Counted from the stretch's first letter, positions 9,214-17,178 are shown. The stretch is DNA of 64,000 bases from an uncultured Acetatifactor sp. (GCA_949840935.1 CATKXX010000008.1:1-64000); one strand, 5' to 3'. The notes: a model not told the origin generated them from the sequence alone. Program-made: numbers and translations.

Positions 9214-10401
9214 TCAGAGACATGGCCTGATTGCATTATACATTGCCCTGGCAGTCCTCCAAAACCATTCATATTGTTCTTCTATACCCATTCCCTTTCT
9301 GGAGGTTACAACAAATACCTTTGCCGCACGCACCGTACCATCCCACGTCAGGGCACCGAATTCCTTCAAAACGCTGTCAATATTCTGTCTTTCCCGTTCT
9401 GCCTTCTCAAATATCTCCGGACTATCCCTGATAATAAACGCTGTACGAAGACTGTTGCTATGAGTATTAAATGAACACTCTATACCAAATACAGATTTGT
9501 CCAAATGAAATAAAAACCAATTTCTGTCGGCCGCTTTTGACATTCTCAGAGAGACGTCGCTCTGTTCTTTTGCCACATAGGTACAAAAATTCTGCCAATA
9601 CTGAAGCTTGGCTGCTTCGGGAAAAATTTTCACTGTTTCACTGTTATCTGATTTCGTTGATGTCGTCATATTTTTTCTGATCAAACTGGAGTCAAATACA
9701 TCTTCCGAAGATTTCCTGATAGCCTCTCTTAAATTACAGTAAAAATTAGTCTCAAGCTCATTTTCCGCAAAATACCTCTCATGTCCTTCCCTCAAAATTA
9801 TTTCCGCTACACAGGAAAGAGCTTCCTCCGTCAATTCCTGATTTTTCACCAACTCATCTACCCAGTTTTTTAATTCTTCATTGTCGCATACCCATGGACT
9901 TTCTTTCACATTTTCCAACAGCTCAATAAAATCATTCTTCTCCTTAATTATTACCTCTTTTCCCGATTTACTCATGGCATCCTGTACACTTCTGCTATGA
10001 TCCACAATAATTGGTATGATGGGAAGTTTTTTATATCCGCTCTCTTTATCAAAATTCATATATGCCAGTTTACTCCGAGCTGTCAGTAATTCCATTACAC
10101 AGGCATAGCTTACCATGTATTTTTTGCTGACAAAGGCAAGAACCGCACGACACTTTCGGGTATTGATGGCCCTTTTCATGTTTTTGACCCAACTGTCATT
10201 ATCGCGGTCAAAGTTTTTGTCAAAATAAACCCTCAAACCATATATCTCAACCATATGACGGACTACTTTATCCAACACCGTCTTCCAGTCATCACTTTTA
10301 TAACTGATGAAAATGTAATCATCTTCTCCAACTGAATCAAAAGTAGGAATTCCCTGGGTCATCGCCCCTCTTTTTATCATTTGTTCTTCTGTGAGCCCCA
10401 T
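9214..10401 (-). CDS. TIR-DUF4268 protein, putative NAD-cleaving effector
   Basis: 395 residues and the first gene of the island operon. Residues about 25-165 form a TIR domain: DDYIFISYKSDDW strand, VYFDKNFD loop, and SYACVMELL containing E104, at the position of the catalytic glutamate of NADase TIRs. A helical linker follows, then a C-terminal DUF4268-type domain (about 268-395) shared with the propeller protein downstream. TIR enzymes of bacterial defence cleave NAD or make cyclic ADP-ribose signals; that activity is predicted, not shown. AGGGGGAAAAT precedes the ATG. Upstream lie a three-hairpin leader and a promoter with a G10 spacer. A SIR2-like or purely structural TIR role cannot be excluded. 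Confidence 0.82.
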   Translation of the reverse strand: MGLTEEQMIKRGAMTQGIPTFDSVGEDDYIFISYKSDDWKTVLDKVVRHMVEIYGLRVYFDKNFDRDNDSWVKNMKRAINTRKCRAVLAFVSKKYMVSYACVMELLTARSKLAYMNFDKESGYKKLPIIPIIVDHSRSVQDAMSKSGKEVIIKEKNDFIELLENVKESPWVCDNEELKNWVDELVKNQELTEEALSCVAEIILREGHERYFAENELETNFYCNLREAIRKSSEDVFDSSLIRKNMTTSTKSDNSETVKIFPEAAKLQYWQNFCTYVAKEQSDVSLRMSKAADRNWFLFHLDKSVFGIECSFNTHSNSLRTAFIIRDSPEIFEKAERERQNIDSVLKEFGALTWDGTVRAAKVFVVTSRKGMGIEEQYEWFWRTARAMYNAIRPCL

Positions 10402-10432
10402 ATTTTCCCCCTATCCTCAAAAGAATCATTTT

Positions 10433-10534
10433 TTAACCTCATTTCTGCGCTGCTCACGAGGATGTGTAAACACCCCTCTTGAGCAAAGCCATACATGGCT
10501 TACGAGTTTGTGACAAGTCATTTATGACCTTGCA
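10433..10534 (-). repeat. 102-nt leader repeat with three hairpins, copy A
   Basis: Read on the minus strand, this leader of the TIR gene has an AAGTCAT/ATGACTT-type palindrome, an AAGCCAT/ATGGCTT palindrome and a GTGT/ACAC hairpin, and ends in ATGAGGTTAAAA, a ribosome-site-like end. A copy of equal length at 29301-29402 differs at about eight positions with no gaps, and it precedes an unrelated lipoprotein gene. It is a mobile or duplicated 5' untranslated element. Confidence 0.8.
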
Positions 10535-10584
10535 TACCCACTATCAACAAACACTTATACAGCATTTAACATATTATCAATACA

Positions 10585-10615
10585 ATTTTACCCCCCCCCC
10601 AACATAATTTGTCAA
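10585..10615 (-). promoter_or_regulatory. Promoter with a homopolymeric G10 spacer, probably phase-variable
   Basis: On the minus strand a perfect -35 box TTGACA (10615-10610) is followed by AATTATGTT plus ten G (10609-10591) and the -10 box TAAAAT (10590-10585). The spacer is 19 nt; loss of two G would give the optimal 17. The -10 box lies about 185 nt upstream of the TIR start, so the transcript would carry the hairpin leader. Homopolymer tracts in promoter spacers are a classical slipped-strand switch. Confidence 0.7.
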
Positions 10616-10727
10616 TCATAATTACTTCAAGTAGTAGTTTATATCATGTATCAGTAAACGGAGAAATAAAGGCTGGATCAATAAGATTAGCTTATAAAAG
10701 CTGAATTATAGAGAAAGCCATCTCACG

Positions 10728-10811
10728 ATGGCGAAAGAAAAACTTACTGTAGAGACATTTACGTATGTTCATGAATGGCGGCTTTATAAAATGAACAGCC
10801 CCTCCTCATGA
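10728..10811 (+). other. Short open frame upstream of the mosaic, possible gene remnant
   Basis: A 27-codon frame whose product ends near YVHEWRLYKMN. The 14-nt string CATGAATGGCGGCT and the HEWRL peptide recur at the end of the small gene at 27840-28112. It runs into the first nifX-derived fragment. It has no ribosome site and is probably a relic. 10535-10584 and 10616-10727 hold nothing I can identify. Confidence 0.25.
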
Positions 10812-11157
10812 TGCCCGCCGCAGATCAGAGTATCCGCCTTCAGCTCAGCCACCACACCTGCCAGAACGCCGGTTCTCGCCATCCCCACAATGCTGATGGT
10901 CTGAAGCTGGTTGATCATCATCCGGATCCGCTCCTGGTAGAGCAACTCTTTGACCGTTTTTTACGGTGGAAAATATCTCCTCTCTCAATGCCGGGAGCTC
11001 CACAGGCTTGGTACTCTCCATTGCACGCCTGCTGACCGGGCGGCTGGGCGGGGAGATTTCCGCTGTCTGCAGGCAGCAGCCGTCCCTGGCCGATTCCTCA
11101 TCACAGCACCCCACAACAGAGAACAGGCTGGAAATCACGATACGGTTTCCAGCCTGA
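10803..11157 (+). pseudogene. Mosaic of nifX-like, ilvN and sensor-kinase fragments
   Basis: Four pieces are joined. 10803-10818 matches the end of the NifX-like gene (about 11477-11492). 10814-10870 matches its middle (about 11679-11735). About 10869-10934 matches ilvN (about 11960-12028). 10924-11157 matches the kinase 3' end (3655-3889) at about 93 percent, with one deleted base that breaks the frame. The ilvN and kinase pieces meet exactly at GGATCCGCTCC, present in both parents. The first pieces are antisense to their gene and the kinase piece is sense, each as in its parent locus. It is a decayed duplication, not a functional gene. Confidence 0.88.
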
Positions 11158-11267
11158 CAGTATTTTCGTTATAACGGTTCCAATATTCTGTAAAGTCAAC
11201 TTTTAAGAGAACAATCAAATAATAAAGTCAATAAATGTATCACCTTTTTCAGAAAACCTGAAATAAT

Positions 11268-11444
11268 TTAATTGCTTTCCCTTTTAAAAAAGAAAAAACC
11301 ATCCATGCGCTGAACCAGCTCCCAGCCCTCCGCGCCTAACTCATTTAATTGCGTTTCAAACTCCCGCGCAGTCTTTTCATATGCCTGCGTACTCACAGCA
11401 AAAGCTGTGGGGACTGTTATTACCTTATATTCATACTTTTTCAA
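11268..11444 (-). CDS. DUF4177 small protein (TTG start)
   Basis: 58 residues beginning at a TTG with GGAGG about 8 nt upstream. The product starts KKYEYKVITVP and ends with LGAEGWELVQRMDGFFFFKRE, the conserved core of DUF4177 proteins: aromatic first strand, then GAEGWELV and a strand of repeated Phe. The family is a small alpha/beta fold of unknown function that is frequent in Firmicutes. Its end-to-start gap to the NifX-like gene is short (27 nt) and the direction is shared, so they may be one transcript. It is easily missed because it has no ATG. Confidence 0.8.
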   Translation of the reverse strand: MKKYEYKVITVPTAFAVSTQAYEKTAREFETQLNELGAEGWELVQRMDGFFFFKRESN

Positions 11445-11471
11445 TTGAAGATACCTCCCTTCCCGTCCCGA

Positions 11472-11870
11472 TCATTCCTCATGATGCCCGCAACAATGCG
11501 ATTCTTCTCCGCAGTGATGGTCTTCTCCGTGATTTTCGTGATGGTCACAGCAAGCCTCCGGATCATAGCCAAGCTTTCCTGCCAGCAGGGCCTCCACCGC
11601 CTCGTCCGCGTTTCCGGACGCCCCGCCGTAAAGCCGGATTCCCGCTTCGGCCAGAGCCGCCTGGGCGCCGGCACCAATCCCGCCGCAGATCAGGGTATCC
11701 GCCTTCAGCTCAGCCAGCACACCTGCCAGAGCGCCATGGCCCCGCCCGTCCGTGCCGACCACCCGGGAATCCACAACCTTCCCGTCCTCCACATCATAGA
11801 CCTTAAACTGCTCTGTACGTCCGAAATGCTGAAAAATATTTCCGTTTTCATAAGTAACTGCTATTTTCAT
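11472..11870 (-). CDS. NifX/NifB-like (dinitrogenase iron-molybdenum cofactor) protein with metal-binding tail
   Basis: 132 residues. The core (about 1-100) has the nitrogenase iron-molybdenum cofactor-binding fold: IAVTYENGNIFQHFG, then a Gly-rich LICGGIGAGAQAAL loop. The last 30 residues are packed with His, Cys and Glu (ACCDHHENH, HHCGEE, HCCGHHEE) and should bind metal. No nif genes are nearby; in such clostridia these proteins are usually linked to iron-sulfur cluster or metal handling. AGGAGG stands 6 nt before the ATG at 11870. Fragments of this gene lie in the mosaic just downstream. Confidence 0.87.
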   Translation of the reverse strand: MKIAVTYENGNIFQHFGRTEQFKVYDVEDGKVVDSRVVGTDGRGHGALAGVLAELKADTLICGGIGAGAQAALAEAGIRLYGGASGNADEAVEALLAGKLGYDPEACCDHHENHGEDHHCGEESHCCGHHEE

Positions 11871-11925
11871 GGCTGCCTCCTGTTCTTGTTTTGTCATCTT
11901 CTCTTATTGTCTTATCCCAACGAAA

Positions 11926-12414
11926 TCAATCGTTCTCCATACACTTTGCCAGCGCCAGCGCACCGGTACGCGCCACCTCCACAATGCTGATGGTCTGAAG
12001 CTGGTTGATCATCAGCCGGATCCGCTCCGGGGTATCACAGATCTGGATCATCATGAAATGTTTGGACATATCCACTATTTCGGCTTTCATGATCTCACAC
12101 AGCTCCATGATCTCACGGCGGTTGCTCTTGTTGTATTTGATTTTGATCAGCATCAGCTCCCTTGTGATACACTGCTGCTCCTCGTATGTCTTGACCTTAA
12201 TGACGTCCAGCTTCTTGTTCAGCTGTTTCTCAATCTGCTCAATCGTGCGCTCGTCACCGCTGCTCACAATGGTCATGCAGGATACGGTGGAATCGTCCGT
12301 CTCTCCCACTGCAAGACTGTCAATATTAAAGCATCTGCGGGAGAACAGCCCCGCCACCTTGCAAAGCACACCGGAACGGTTCTCCACCAGCACAGAATAA
12401 ATTCTCTTTTTCAA
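11926..12414 (-). CDS. ilvN: Acetolactate synthase small (regulatory) subunit
   Basis: 162 residues, the usual length. An N-terminal ACT domain (YSVLVENRSGVLCKVAGLFSRR) binds branched-chain amino acids, usually valine, for feedback control, and a second ACT-like half follows (IMKAEIVDMSKHFMMIQICD). It pairs with the large subunit encoded 62 nt upstream in the first committed step of isoleucine, valine and leucine synthesis. No leader peptide or T-box was seen before the operon. Confidence 0.93.
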   Translation of the reverse strand: MKKRIYSVLVENRSGVLCKVAGLFSRRCFNIDSLAVGETDDSTVSCMTIVSSGDERTIEQIEKQLNKKLDVIKVKTYEEQQCITRELMLIKIKYNKSNRREIMELCEIMKAEIVDMSKHFMMIQICDTPERIRLMINQLQTISIVEVARTGALALAKCMEND

Positions 12415-12476
12415 ATTGTTACCCTCCTAACACTCATCTGTCTTGAAAATATTTCCCACTTCCCGGCATACCACCT

Positions 12477-14093
12477 TCAGCGGACAATATCCATAGGATC
12501 GATCATACATTCCATGAGCATGGACTCATCCTCTTTCAGGAAGGCGTCTATGGTCTCATCACATTTCTCCATATTTTCCAGCCGCAGGAAAGGTATCCCG
12601 TAAGCGGCGGACAGCTTCTCCAGGTCGGGGCTTCCCGATAAGTCCACCACGGAATATTTCTCTTTGTAAGTAAAGTGCTGGTACTCCCTCACCATTCCCA
12701 GGTAGTTATTCCTGAAGACCACAATCTTCACCGGGATGTTGTGCTGACACATGGTGGCTAATTCCATCATAGACATCTGGAAGGAACCGTCCCCGCAGAC
12801 CGCCACCACCTGGCGGTCAGGGGCAGCCGCCTTGGCTCCCATGGCGGCGGGGATGGAATACCCCATGGTTCCCATTCCGCCGGAGGTCAGGAATTTGCCC
12901 TGGCGCACCTTCACGTAACCGCAGGACCAGATCTGGTTCTGTCCCACGTCCGCCACATAAATCCCGTCGTCCTCCATTTTCGCCGAAAGCCGCATAATGA
13001 ATTCCGCGGGATCAACATAGGCGGGATTGGGATTGCGCTTCTTTGACATGGATACGCGGTAGCCTCTCAGGCATTCCAGCCATTCCTGGTAATCCCCGCT
13101 GAATTCCTCCTTTTCAAAATCTTCAAAAATATGCTTGGCGTCGCCCACCAGAGGGATGGTAGGGCCCGCGTTCTTACCGATCTCCGCAGGATCCACGTCG
13201 ATATGTACCAGAACCTTGTTCTTCGTGATCAGGTCGGGCTGATTCACCGCCCGGTCAGCCACTCTCGCCCCCACCATGATCAGCAGGTCGCATTCGTTCA
13301 TGGCACGGTTGGCATACGCTTTTCCGTTGTTTCCCACCATTCGGAAATACAGAGGATGATCCGTAGGCAGCACGCCGATGCCCATCATGGTGGAAACCAC
13401 CGGGATCTGATGCTTTTCCGCAAAAGTTCTCAGCTCCTCCTGGGCATCGCTGAGCAGCACGCCGCCCCCGGCGCAGATCAGAGGCCGCTTCGCCTTCTCC
13501 AGCTCCTTGATCACCTTGTGAATCTGCACGGCATGTCCCTTTACAGTGGGCTTATAAGTCCTTAAAAAAACATCTTCCGGATACTTAAATTTGCTGATGA
13601 CCGCATTCTGGATATCAATGGGAATATCGATCAGCACAGGGCCCTTCCGCCCCGTATTCGCAATGTGAAACGCTTCCTTGAATACTCTGGGGATATCATT
13701 TACATTCTTGACCAGATAGCTGTATTTTACAAAGGATTCCACCGCCCCCGTGATATCCGCCTCCTGAAATACGTCGCTGCCGATCAGATCGCTGATCACC
13801 TGGCCCGTAATGCAGATCAGGGGAATGCTGTCCGCAAAGGCCGTGGCAATCCCGGTAATCACATTGGTGGCGCCGGGGCCTGATGTCACGGCGCACACGC
13901 CAGGCCTTCCCGTCATCCTGGCCATACCGCTGGCGGCATGGGCCGCGTTCTGCTCTGTGCGGATCAGGACGGTCCTGATCTCCGAATCCAGAATACTGTT
14001 ATAAAAAGGGCAAATGGCGACTCCCGGATAACCGAACACTGTGGTTACTCCCTCCGCCTCCAGACATTTGATCACTGCGTCTGCTCCTGTCAT
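12477..14093 (-). CDS. ilvB: Acetolactate synthase large (catalytic) subunit
   Basis: 538 residues. The thiamine-diphosphate enzyme condenses pyruvate with pyruvate or 2-ketobutyrate. Catalytic Glu E47 lies in RTEQNAAHAASG, the FAD/middle domain spans about 190-330, and the ThDP/Mg motif GDGSFQMSMME ends with NNYLGMV. The anabolic type is indicated by the adjacent ilvN. It is slightly shorter than the common 550-600 residues but complete at both ends. AGGAGGAGACAGAA precedes the ATG. Confidence 0.94.
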   Translation of the reverse strand: MTGADAVIKCLEAEGVTTVFGYPGVAICPFYNSILDSEIRTVLIRTEQNAAHAASGMARMTGRPGVCAVTSGPGATNVITGIATAFADSIPLICITGQVISDLIGSDVFQEADITGAVESFVKYSYLVKNVNDIPRVFKEAFHIANTGRKGPVLIDIPIDIQNAVISKFKYPEDVFLRTYKPTVKGHAVQIHKVIKELEKAKRPLICAGGGVLLSDAQEELRTFAEKHQIPVVSTMMGIGVLPTDHPLYFRMVGNNGKAYANRAMNECDLLIMVGARVADRAVNQPDLITKNKVLVHIDVDPAEIGKNAGPTIPLVGDAKHIFEDFEKEEFSGDYQEWLECLRGYRVSMSKKRNPNPAYVDPAEFIMRLSAKMEDDGIYVADVGQNQIWSCGYVKVRQGKFLTSGGMGTMGYSIPAAMGAKAAAPDRQVVAVCGDGSFQMSMMELATMCQHNIPVKIVVFRNNYLGMVREYQHFTYKEKYSVVDLSGSPDLEKLSAAYGIPFLRLENMEKCDETIDAFLKEDESMLMECMIDPMDIVR

Positions 14094-14133
14094 TTCTGTC
14101 TCCTCCTGTTCCGGTCTCTTTCCTTACTTTACT

Positions 14134-14229
14134 TTAAACATTTCTTGATTTCAAATACCTGTCTTCATCTTCTCTGGCTTCAATAAAAGCCTTCTCCAAA
14201 TCTATTTTATAAAAATCGGCCAGCCTCAT
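14134..14229 (-). pseudogene. Possible C-terminal remnant of a MazG-like pyrophosphohydrolase
   Basis: A 31-codon frame between metH and ilvB encodes LADFYKIDLEKAFIEAR and ends KSRNV. This resembles the end of MazG-like nucleotide pyrophosphohydrolases (LAD..GIDLE.A...K...YP..KSRG). No N-terminal part is present, because the metH 3' end abuts. The similarity is from memory and short. Confidence 0.3.
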
Positions 14230-14239
14230 CACCTGGCGG

Positions 14240-16975
14240 CTAATCCTTTGTCAGCCTCTGCGCCAGCTTCACCGCCTCCGCAGCGTCCCGGGAGTAGCCG
14301 TCGGCTCCGATCTCGTCGGCGTAATCCTGGGTAATGACGGCGCCGCCGATCATGATCTTTGCTCCCAGTCCCTCCTGCCTTGCCAGCTGAACCACCTCCC
14401 GCATCCGCTGCATGGTAGTAGTCATCAGGGCGGACAGCGCAATGATCTGCGCGTTGTTTTCCCTGGCCGCGCGGATGATCTCCTCCCTGGGCACGTCCTT
14501 GCCCAGGTCAATGACCCGGAAACCATAATTTTTCAGCATCAGGGCCACCAGGTTTTTCCCGATATCATGAATATCTCCCTCCACCGTGGCAATCACCACT
14601 GTGGGCATACTTTCCGCATCTGTTTCCTTCAGGAGCAGAGGTTCCAATACCTCAATGGCATTTTTCATGGCCTCTGCACTGCCTATGAGCTGGGGCAGGA
14701 AATACTTCCCTTTGTCAAAGAGCTCGCCTACATCGTTGATGGCGGGCAGCAGCACTTCATTTAAAAGCCCGGAGGGTTCTTCCCCCTTTGCCAGCGCGTC
14801 CCTGGTCAGAGCGGCAATCCCGTTCCGGTTTCCTTTCATGACGGCATTGCGCAGCGCGGCCCTGGCTTCCCTCTCGCCGCCAAACCCCTCGCATCCGGGA
14901 ACCGTACCGGTTTCTCCGGCTCCACAGCCTGTCCCCCGGGCCCCGCGCAGGGCCTGATCTTGCATTGACTCCCCGGCCAGATTTTGTCCCTGCGGCCCTG
15001 TTCCGACCTGCGCCTGCCTTGACGTTCCCGCCGGGAGCTGTCCCTGCGGCCCTGTTCCGCTCTGCGCCTGTCCTGACGCCCACGCCGGGAGCTGCCCCTG
15101 CGGCCCTGTTCCGACCTGCGCCTGCCTTGACGTTCCCGCCGGAATATACCCGTCCCCGCGGGAACCGGCTTCCACCAGCTTCTTTCTCAGATCCGCTTCC
15201 TTTTTCTCCCGGTTTTCCTTTACCGCATTTGCATACTCGATATAGCGGATATCCGCATCCTCTTTGGCAAGCAGCAAATCTGTTGCCAGGGCGCAGCTGA
15301 CCAACAGCTCCTGGGAAGGATTTGCGATGGCCATGGTAAGCCCCTCCCGGATGGCCAGGGCCAGAAAAGCGGTATTTACAAAGCTTCTCTCCGGCATACC
15401 GAAGGAAATATTGGACAGCCCGCAGATGGTGGCCAGTCCCTTTTCCTTACAATAGCGTATGGTCTCCAGCGTTTCCAACGCCGCCCTCTTATTGGCGCCC
15501 ACCGTGGCCACCAGGCCGTCCACCACCACATCGCAGGGCATCATCCCCAGGGAATAAGCGCGTTCCAGCACTTTATCGATAATCTGCTTCTTTTCCTCCA
15601 TGCTTTCCGGAAGGCCCCGGTCCGACAGGGGCAAAAGGATAAACATGGCACCGTATTTTTTTACGATGGGAAGCAGCTTTTCAACCTTCTCCGTCTCCAG
15701 GGAAACAGAATTCACCAGCGCCCGGCCCGGATAATGGCGCAGGGCCGCCTCCAGCACCTCCACATGGCTGGAATCCAGGGAAAGGGGCAGGTTTGTGACG
15801 CCGCTGACCTCCTCCAGGGCACGCAGCATCATAGCCTTCTCGTCGATGCCACTCATACCCATATTCACGTCAAGGATCTGCGCTCCGCACTCCTCCTGCT
15901 CCTCGGCAAACTGCAGCACCTTGTCCGTATTCCCTTCTCGAAGCTGTGCCTGCAGCTGCTTCTTGCCAGTGGGATTGATGCGCTCGCCCACCACAATAAA
16001 ATTGCCTTCCAAACCAAAGGCCAGCGTCTGTCTCTCCGAGGCCAGATACCGGAGGCCGGGATTCCTTCTCACAGGCGTTATCCCGATTTCCTTTCCAAAC
16101 GCATCATGCAGTCCTCTGATGAAATCGGGCGTCGTCCCGCAGCAGCCTCCCAGGACAGTGGCCCCCGCCTCCACCAGAAGCTTCATCTCCTCCACAAATT
16201 CTTCCGCATCCATATTATAGCAGGTATTCCCCTGCTCATCCAGGTAAGGCAGCCCCGCGTTGGGCTTGGCGATGACCGGAATCTCCAGGGTGTGGCTCAC
16301 CAGCCTTGCAATGATCTCCTTCATATGTGCTGGCCCTGTGGAACAGTTTACGCCGATGGCGCAGGCCCCAAGGCTTTCCAGTACGATTGCCGCCGTCTCC
16401 GGGTCTGTGCCGTACAATGTTCTGCCGTCCGCCTCAAAGGTCATGGACACCATCACAGGAAGCTCACAGACCTCCTTAGCGGCAATCAATGCCGCCCTGG
16501 CCTCCGCCAGGCTCATCATGGTCTCCACCACCAGTAAGTCCACACCGGAATCTACCAGGGCGAGAATCTGCTCCTTATAGACGTCGATCAGCGTTTCCAA
16601 TTCCATATTTCCCAGGGGCTTTAACGGCTCCCCCGTCATGGTAAGGTCGCCCGCCACATATACTTTTCTGCCCTGCGCCGTCCCCGCCGCCTTTTTGGAG
16701 ATGGCCGTCAGATCCCTGACCATGGATTTCAGATCCTTCTCCAGGCCGTATTCCGCCAGCTTGACACGGTTTGCCGTAAAAGTAGGAGCGTATAAAATAT
16801 CCGTCCCTGCCGCCACATATTCCTCCTGGAGCTTTAACATTACCTGCGGATGCTCCAGGATCCACTGTTCCGGGCATACTCCCGAGGGCATCCCCGCCCT
16901 TACCAGGTTGGAGCCGGTGGCTCCGTCCAGGTAAATCATTTTCTTTGCAATTTCCCTGAATTCTTCTCTTGTCAT
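14240..16975 (-). CDS. metH: Cobalamin-dependent methionine synthase, lacking the activation domain
   Basis: 911 residues. The order is homocysteine S-methyltransferase barrel (about 1-290; zinc ligands in GVNCSTG and GGCCGTTP), pterin-binding barrel (about 310-600; VGERINPTGKKQL), a repeat-rich linker (about 610-715), cobalamin cap (LLNEVLLPAINDVG...GKYFLPQL) and B12 domain (VEGDIHDIGKN, His ligand). The AdoMet activation domain of E. coli MetH is absent, as usual in clostridia, where a separate gene supplies it. The linker is odd: three 18-residue copies rich in Gln, Gly and Pro. The start at 16975 (MTREEF) is preferred to the longer frame beginning in a Lys-rich stretch; AAAGGG is the only ribosome site. 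Confidence 0.92.
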   Translation of the reverse strand: MTREEFREIAKKMIYLDGATGSNLVRAGMPSGVCPEQWILEHPQVMLKLQEEYVAAGTDILYAPTFTANRVKLAEYGLEKDLKSMVRDLTAISKKAAGTAQGRKVYVAGDLTMTGEPLKPLGNMELETLIDVYKEQILALVDSGVDLLVVETMMSLAEARAALIAAKEVCELPVMVSMTFEADGRTLYGTDPETAAIVLESLGACAIGVNCSTGPAHMKEIIARLVSHTLEIPVIAKPNAGLPYLDEQGNTCYNMDAEEFVEEMKLLVEAGATVLGGCCGTTPDFIRGLHDAFGKEIGITPVRRNPGLRYLASERQTLAFGLEGNFIVVGERINPTGKKQLQAQLREGNTDKVLQFAEEQEECGAQILDVNMGMSGIDEKAMMLRALEEVSGVTNLPLSLDSSHVEVLEAALRHYPGRALVNSVSLETEKVEKLLPIVKKYGAMFILLPLSDRGLPESMEEKKQIIDKVLERAYSLGMMPCDVVVDGLVATVGANKRAALETLETIRYCKEKGLATICGLSNISFGMPERSFVNTAFLALAIREGLTMAIANPSQELLVSCALATDLLLAKEDADIRYIEYANAVKENREKKEADLRKKLVEAGSRGDGYIPAGTSRQAQVGTGPQGQLPAWASGQAQSGTGPQGQLPAGTSRQAQVGTGPQGQNLAGESMQDQALRGARGTGCGAGETGTVPGCEGFGGEREARAALRNAVMKGNRNGIAALTRDALAKGEEPSGLLNEVLLPAINDVGELFDKGKYFLPQLIGSAEAMKNAIEVLEPLLLKETDAESMPTVVIATVEGDIHDIGKNLVALMLKNYGFRVIDLGKDVPREEIIRAARENNAQIIALSALMTTTMQRMREVVQLARQEGLGAKIMIGGAVITQDYADEIGADGYSRDAAEAVKLAQRLTKD
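14985..15142 (-). repeat. 54-bp tandem repeats inside metH
   Basis: Three copies of a 54-bp unit, at 14985-15038, 15039-15092 and 15093-15142 (last one incomplete), encode an 18-residue unit close to AGTSRQAQVGTGPQGQLP. The copies differ at a few bases. The frame is kept because 54 is a multiple of three. Confidence 0.9.
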
Positions 16976-17178
16976 TATCCAACCCTTTACCAGTTTTCTT
17001 TTGCACTTCTTTTTATAATACCACAATTCTATTTTAATCGTAAAGAGGAGGATTTAACTATTTACGGGGAAATAGTTGCGCAAATATGCATAATATGCTA
17101 AATTATAATTGTTCATCTGTTAACAAATTTATCAGGATAAAATTTATGGACGATATACTTATGACGGAGGATAAAATA

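Noticed and set aside
10433-10534. Leader repeat as an insertion sequence
   Set aside because: Too short, no transposase, no target-site duplication visible at either copy.
12415-14240. T-box or leader peptide in front of ilvBN
   Set aside because: No T-box stem or run of branched-chain codons could be found in the short upstream regions.
16976-17178. Cobalamin or SAM riboswitch upstream of metH
   Set aside because: The region is short and AT-rich and lacks the conserved B12-box or S-box cores.
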